The position numbers and the translations under genes were made by a program. Below are positions 61,120 through 64,000 of a stretch of 64,000 nt of DNA, piece by piece. The DNA comes from Halosimplex halobium. GTDB taxonomy: Archaea; Halobacteriota; Halobacteria; Halobacteriales; Haloarculaceae. The notes under the pieces were generated by a model. It was not told where the DNA came from and did not search any database. It worked only from the letters and a program-made list of their open reading frames with translations. The stretch lies in NCBI RefSeq assembly GCF_051414055.1, contig NZ_JBLKNX010000018.1, positions 62,001 to 126,000 of the forward strand. The letters run 5' to 3'. Every line of letters begins with the position of its first letter. Position 1 is the stretch's first letter.

Positions 61120-61665
61120 ATGAACTCCGCACGCGGCGACCGGCCGGTCACCGGGATGGAGGTGACCGGGGAGTGGGTCCGGGCGGTCGCCGCCGGCGTG
61201 GAGAAGTTCTCGGCCGACTCGCGGGAGCCGGCGCTGGTCGTACTCGAAGACGCGGACCTCGTCGGGGCCGACTCCGGGGAGTGGTACCCGCTCGCGGGCT
61301 ACGTCGACGCGGTGGCGTCGATCCACGATATCGTCGGCGACCAGGCCGTCCACGCGCTCGGCCAGCGCATCGCCCGCGCGGTGTCGTTCCCCGACGACAC
61401 CGAGGGCGTGGCGGCCGCGCTGACCGCCCTCGACGTGGTGTGTCGGGCCGGCCACCGCGGCGGCGACCCGGGCGGGTACGCCTTCCGGCAGATCGGCACC
61501 GCCGACGGGCGCGTCGAGTGCCGGACGCCCTACCCCTGCGCGTTCGACCGGGGCATCGTCGAGGGCGCCGCCGTCGCCCACGCCGACGGGTTCGTCCGCG
61601 TCTGCGAGGTCGGCGCCTGCCGGAGCGAGGGCGCCGACCGCTGCACGTACGACGTGAGCTGGTGA
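61120..61665 (+). CDS. V4R/heme-NO-binding-like protein (tentative)
   Basis: 181 residues from MNSARGDRPVTGMEVTGEWVRAVAAGVEKFSADS. A helical middle (YVDAVASIHDIVGDQAVHALGQRIARAVSFP) and a C-terminal cysteine cluster (RTPYPCAFDRGIVEGAAV...VCEVGACRSEGADRCTYDVSW) recall the end of V4R domains, which bind small molecules or metals. The similarity is weak. Monocistronic, 110 bp before mcm. Confidence 0.5.
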   Translation: MNSARGDRPVTGMEVTGEWVRAVAAGVEKFSADSREPALVVLEDADLVGADSGEWYPLAGYVDAVASIHDIVGDQAVHALGQRIARAVSFPDDTEGVAAALTALDVVCRAGHRGGDPGGYAFRQIGTADGRVECRTPYPCAFDRGIVEGAAVAHADGFVRVCEVGACRSEGADRCTYDVSW

Positions 61666-61777
61666 CCGCGGGACGGGTGCGCCGGGCGAGCCGGCGGCGG
61701 TTCGCCGCCCGCGGTGTTCATTTTCGCTGTGGTTTGCGAACCTTCTTACCCGAGGGAGGGCTAACCTGGCCCAGTCA

Positions 61778-64000
61778 ATGGCGCGCGCCGAGAACACCGA
61801 GCTGATAGACTCCTTCGAGGAGCTCTATCGCGACTACTACCGCAACGAGATCGGCGAGCTCGCCCAGAAGTACCCGACCGAGCAGAAGTCGCTGTATCTC
61901 GACTGGAAGGACATCCACCGCTTCGATCCGGACCTGGCCGACGACGTGCGCTCCCACCCCGAGGAGCTCCGGGAGTACGCCGAGGAGGCCCTGCGGCTGT
62001 ACGACCTGCCCGTCGACGTGAAGCTCGGGCAGGCCCACGTCCGCGTCCACAACCTCCCCGATACCACCGACATCCGGGAGATCCGCGCCGACCACCGCGG
62101 CCAGCTCATCGCCGTCCGCGGCATCGTCCGCAAGGCCACCGACGTGAAACCCAAGATCACCCAGGCCGCCTTCGAGTGCCAGCGCTGCGGGACGCTGACG
62201 CGCATCCCCCAGGAGTCCGGCGACTTCCAGGAGCCCCACGAGTGTCAGGGCTGCGAGCGGCAGGGGCCCTTCCGCATCAACTTCGACCAGTCGGAGTTCA
62301 TCGACGCCCAGAAGATCCGCGTCCAGGAGTCCCCCGAGGGGCTGCGCGGCGGCGAGACGCCCCAGAGCATCGACGTGAACATCGAGGACGACATCACCGG
62401 CGAGGTGACCGCGGGCGACCACGTCCGCGTCTCGGGCGTCCTCAAGCTCGACCAGCAGGGCAGCGAGCAGGACCAGTCGCCCATGTTCGACACGTACATG
62501 GAGGGGTTCGCCGTCGAGATCGAGGACGAGCAGTTCGAGGACATGGATATCTCCGAGGAGGACAAACAGGAGATCATCGAGCTCTCCGGCCGCGAGAACA
62601 TCTACGACGAGATGGTCGGCGCCATCGCCCCCTCCATCTACGGCTACGAGCGCGAGAAGCTCTCGATGATCCTCCAGCTGTTCTCCGGGGTCACGAAACA
62701 CCTACCTGACGAATCTCGCATACGTGGAGACCTCCATATGTTGCTGATAGGAGACCCAGGAACCGGAAAGAGCCAGATGTTATCATATATCAAAAACATC
62801 GCGCCGCGTTCGGTCTACACCTCGGGGAAGGGCAGCAGTTCGGCCGGTTTGACCGCTGCAGCTGTTCGCGACGACTTCGGGGACGGACAGCAGTGGACGC
62901 TGGAGGCGGGCGCGCTGGTCCTCGCGGACCAGGGTATCGCTGCGGTCGACGAGCTTGACAAGATGCGCTGTGTCACCGGTGACACGCTCGTCCACTTCGG
63001 CGACCGCGTGACGAGGATCGACGACTTCGCACGGGAAGCCGCGGAGGACGGCAACATCGAGCAGCTTCCGAACGGGCGGACGATCCGCGATGTCGACGCG
63101 ACCGCGTGGACGATGACCGACGACGGCTCGCTGATCGAGCGGCCAGTCACCGCAGTCCACGAGTACGGCGCGCCCGAGGAACTGATTCGTGTGGAACTGG
63201 AAGCGGGGAAGTCTCTTACATCGACCGAGGATCATCCATTCTTTGTTAAGGAAGACGGAAGTCGGGTAGAGAAGTCGGCTGAAGAACTAGAGCCCGGTGA
63301 CAGTGTGTTTGCGCCGGCCCCGGAGTTCTTCACCGCGGCCGACGGTGGGATGGTCGACACTGTAGGAGCGAACGATCGCACGACAGATACCCGGCTGCTC
63401 ACTGTCGAATCGGTCGGGACGGTCGCCGGAGCCACAGAGAAGGTGTACGACCTGACAGTCGAGGGGACCCACAACTTCGTCGCGAACGGGATGGTCGTCC
63501 ACAACTCCGAGGACCGCTCGGCGATGCACCAGGCACTCGAACAGCAGGAGATCAGCGTCTCGAAGGCGGGCATCAACGCGACGCTCAAGTCCCGCTGTTC
63601 GCTGCTCGGCGCGGCCAACCCCAAGTACGGCCGGTTCGACCAGTACGAGCCCATCAGCGAGCAGATCGACCTGGAGCCGGCGCTCATCTCGCGGTTCGAC
63701 CTGATCTTCACGGTCACCGACCAGCCCAACGAGGAGAAAGACCGGAACCTGGCGGACCACATCCTGCGGACGAACTTCGCGGGGGAGCTACACACCCACC
63801 GGGTGGAGTCGAACTCGTCGAACTTCAGCGACGAGGAGGTCGAGTCGGTCACCGACGAGGTGGCGCCGACGATCGAGCCCGAGCTCCTGCGCAAGTACAT
63901 CGCCTACGCCAAGCGCAACTGCTACCCGACGATGACCGAGGAAGCCCGCGAGGAGATCGAGGACTTCTACGTCGACCTGCGGACCCAGGGGACCGACGAG
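61778..64000 (+). CDS. mcm: replicative helicase MCM with intein (3' end beyond window)
   Basis: N-terminal domain with zinc finger CQRCG...CQGC, an OB-fold region, then the AAA+ core: Walker A GDPGTGKS, PS1 region KGSSSAGLTAA, Walker B VDELDKM. After MR a 179-residue intein interrupts; the host resumes SEDRSAMHQALEQQEISVSKAGINATLKSRC (sensor 1 at AANP, arginine finger SRFD). The open frame runs past the window end. This is the sole replicative helicase type of archaea, loaded by Orc1/Cdc6. Confidence 0.97.
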   Translation, partial: MARAENTELIDSFEELYRDYYRNEIGELAQKYPTEQKSLYLDWKDIHRFDPDLADDVRSHPEELREYAEEALRLYDLPVDVKLGQAHVRVHNLPDTTDIREIRADHRGQLIAVRGIVRKATDVKPKITQAAFECQRCGTLTRIPQESGDFQEPHECQGCERQGPFRINFDQSEFIDAQKIRVQESPEGLRGGETPQSIDVNIEDDITGEVTAGDHVRVSGVLKLDQQGSEQDQSPMFDTYMEGFAVEIEDEQFEDMDISEEDKQEIIELSGRENIYDEMVGAIAPSIYGYEREKLSMILQLFSGVTKHLPDESRIRGDLHMLLIGDPGTGKSQMLSYIKNIAPRSVYTSGKGSSSAGLTAAAVRDDFGDGQQWTLEAGALVLADQGIAAVDELDKMRCVTGDTLVHFGDRVTRIDDFAREAAEDGNIEQLPNGRTIRDVDATAWTMTDDGSLIERPVTAVHEYGAPEELIRVELEAGKSLTSTEDHPFFVKEDGSRVEKSAEELEPGDSVFAPAPEFFTAADGGMVDTVGANDRTTDTRLLTVESVGTVAGATEKVYDLTVEGTHNFVANGMVVHNSEDRSAMHQALEQQEISVSKAGINATLKSRCSLLGAANPKYGRFDQYEPISEQIDLEPALISRFDLIFTVTDQPNEEKDRNLADHILRTNFAGELHTHRVESNSSNFSDEEVESVTDEVAPTIEPELLRKYIAYAKRNCYPTMTEEAREEIEDFYVDLRTQGTDE
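62969..63505 (+). other. MCM mini-intein
   Basis: Starts with Cys in CVTGDTLVHFGD (block A) and ends VVHN (block G), followed by extein Ser. Block B is TSTEDHPFFV, and block F is VYDLTVEGTHNFVANG. At 179 residues there is no room for a LAGLIDADG homing endonuclease and none is seen, so it should splice but not home. Inserted in the DELDKMR-SEDRSAMH segment. Confidence 0.92.

Overview
The window is chromosomal DNA of an extremely halophilic archaeon (class Halobacteria). The evidence is very high GC with strongly acidic proteins, haloarchaeal families throughout, and the classic arrangement of a replication origin between an Orc1/Cdc6 gene and the origin-associated oapABC genes. Family or genus cannot be fixed from the sequence alone; a Haloarcula-like lineage is plausible.

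Layout. 1-4.3 kb: partial orc1/cdc6, an origin with inverted ORB elements around an AT-rich core, and oapA-oapB-oapC. 4.4-15.6 kb: housekeeping genes (aldehyde dehydrogenase, malate dehydrogenase, zinc-ribbon protein, redoxin, Hef helicase/nuclease, dolichol-kinase-like protein, glycyl-tRNA synthetase, CBS protein). 15.7-20.8 kb: two tandem amt-glnK-lrp cassettes for ammonium uptake and sensing, each preceded by a conserved upstream region. 21-24 kb: DUF58/DUF4129-type membrane operon. 24-34 kb: hemB, DedA, tandem acetyltransferases, CinA-like protein, regulators, hydrolases, and a 0.4-kb array of short perfect hairpins.

34.1-44.2 kb is the most unusual locus. It is a divergent four-gene cluster: a very large tubulin/FtsZ-like protein, a membrane-anchored P-loop GTPase, a membrane protein that looks like a degenerate paralogue of that GTPase, and a 1029-residue membrane protein with a C-terminal beta-propeller. 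It resembles the poorly characterised FtsZ-like (FtsZl) membrane-remodelling systems proposed from genome context, but the GTPase/pseudo-GTPase pairing and the propeller partner look distinctive.

44.3-48.9 kb: a DEAD/DEAH helicase whose last 93 bp are repeated 2.4 kb downstream. Between the copies lie a solo TnpB element, a small membrane protein and a decayed MNT/HEPN toxin-antitoxin remnant. 48.9-51.8 kb: PHP protein and an SLC13/RCK transporter.

52.0-60.05 kb: an 8.1-kb integrative element in the 3' end of tRNA-Pro(TGG), bounded by a 15-bp direct repeat. It carries a rolling-circle-type Rep, overlapping micro-ORFs, zinc-finger proteins, an AT-rich cargo of two 2-TM proteins of similar architecture plus a winged-helix protein, and a tyrosine integrase at the distal end. 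60.2-64 kb: a DUF433/DUF5615 toxin-antitoxin pair, a V4R-like protein, and the replicative helicase MCM (truncated by the window end), which carries a 179-residue mini-intein after the Walker B region and a stretch of anomalous codon usage at Walker A.

A theme across the window is perfect hairpins of 7-12-bp stem with a 3-nt loop, found both between genes (32.3-32.7 kb) and in frame inside genes (glnK1, amt1, a GNAT gene).
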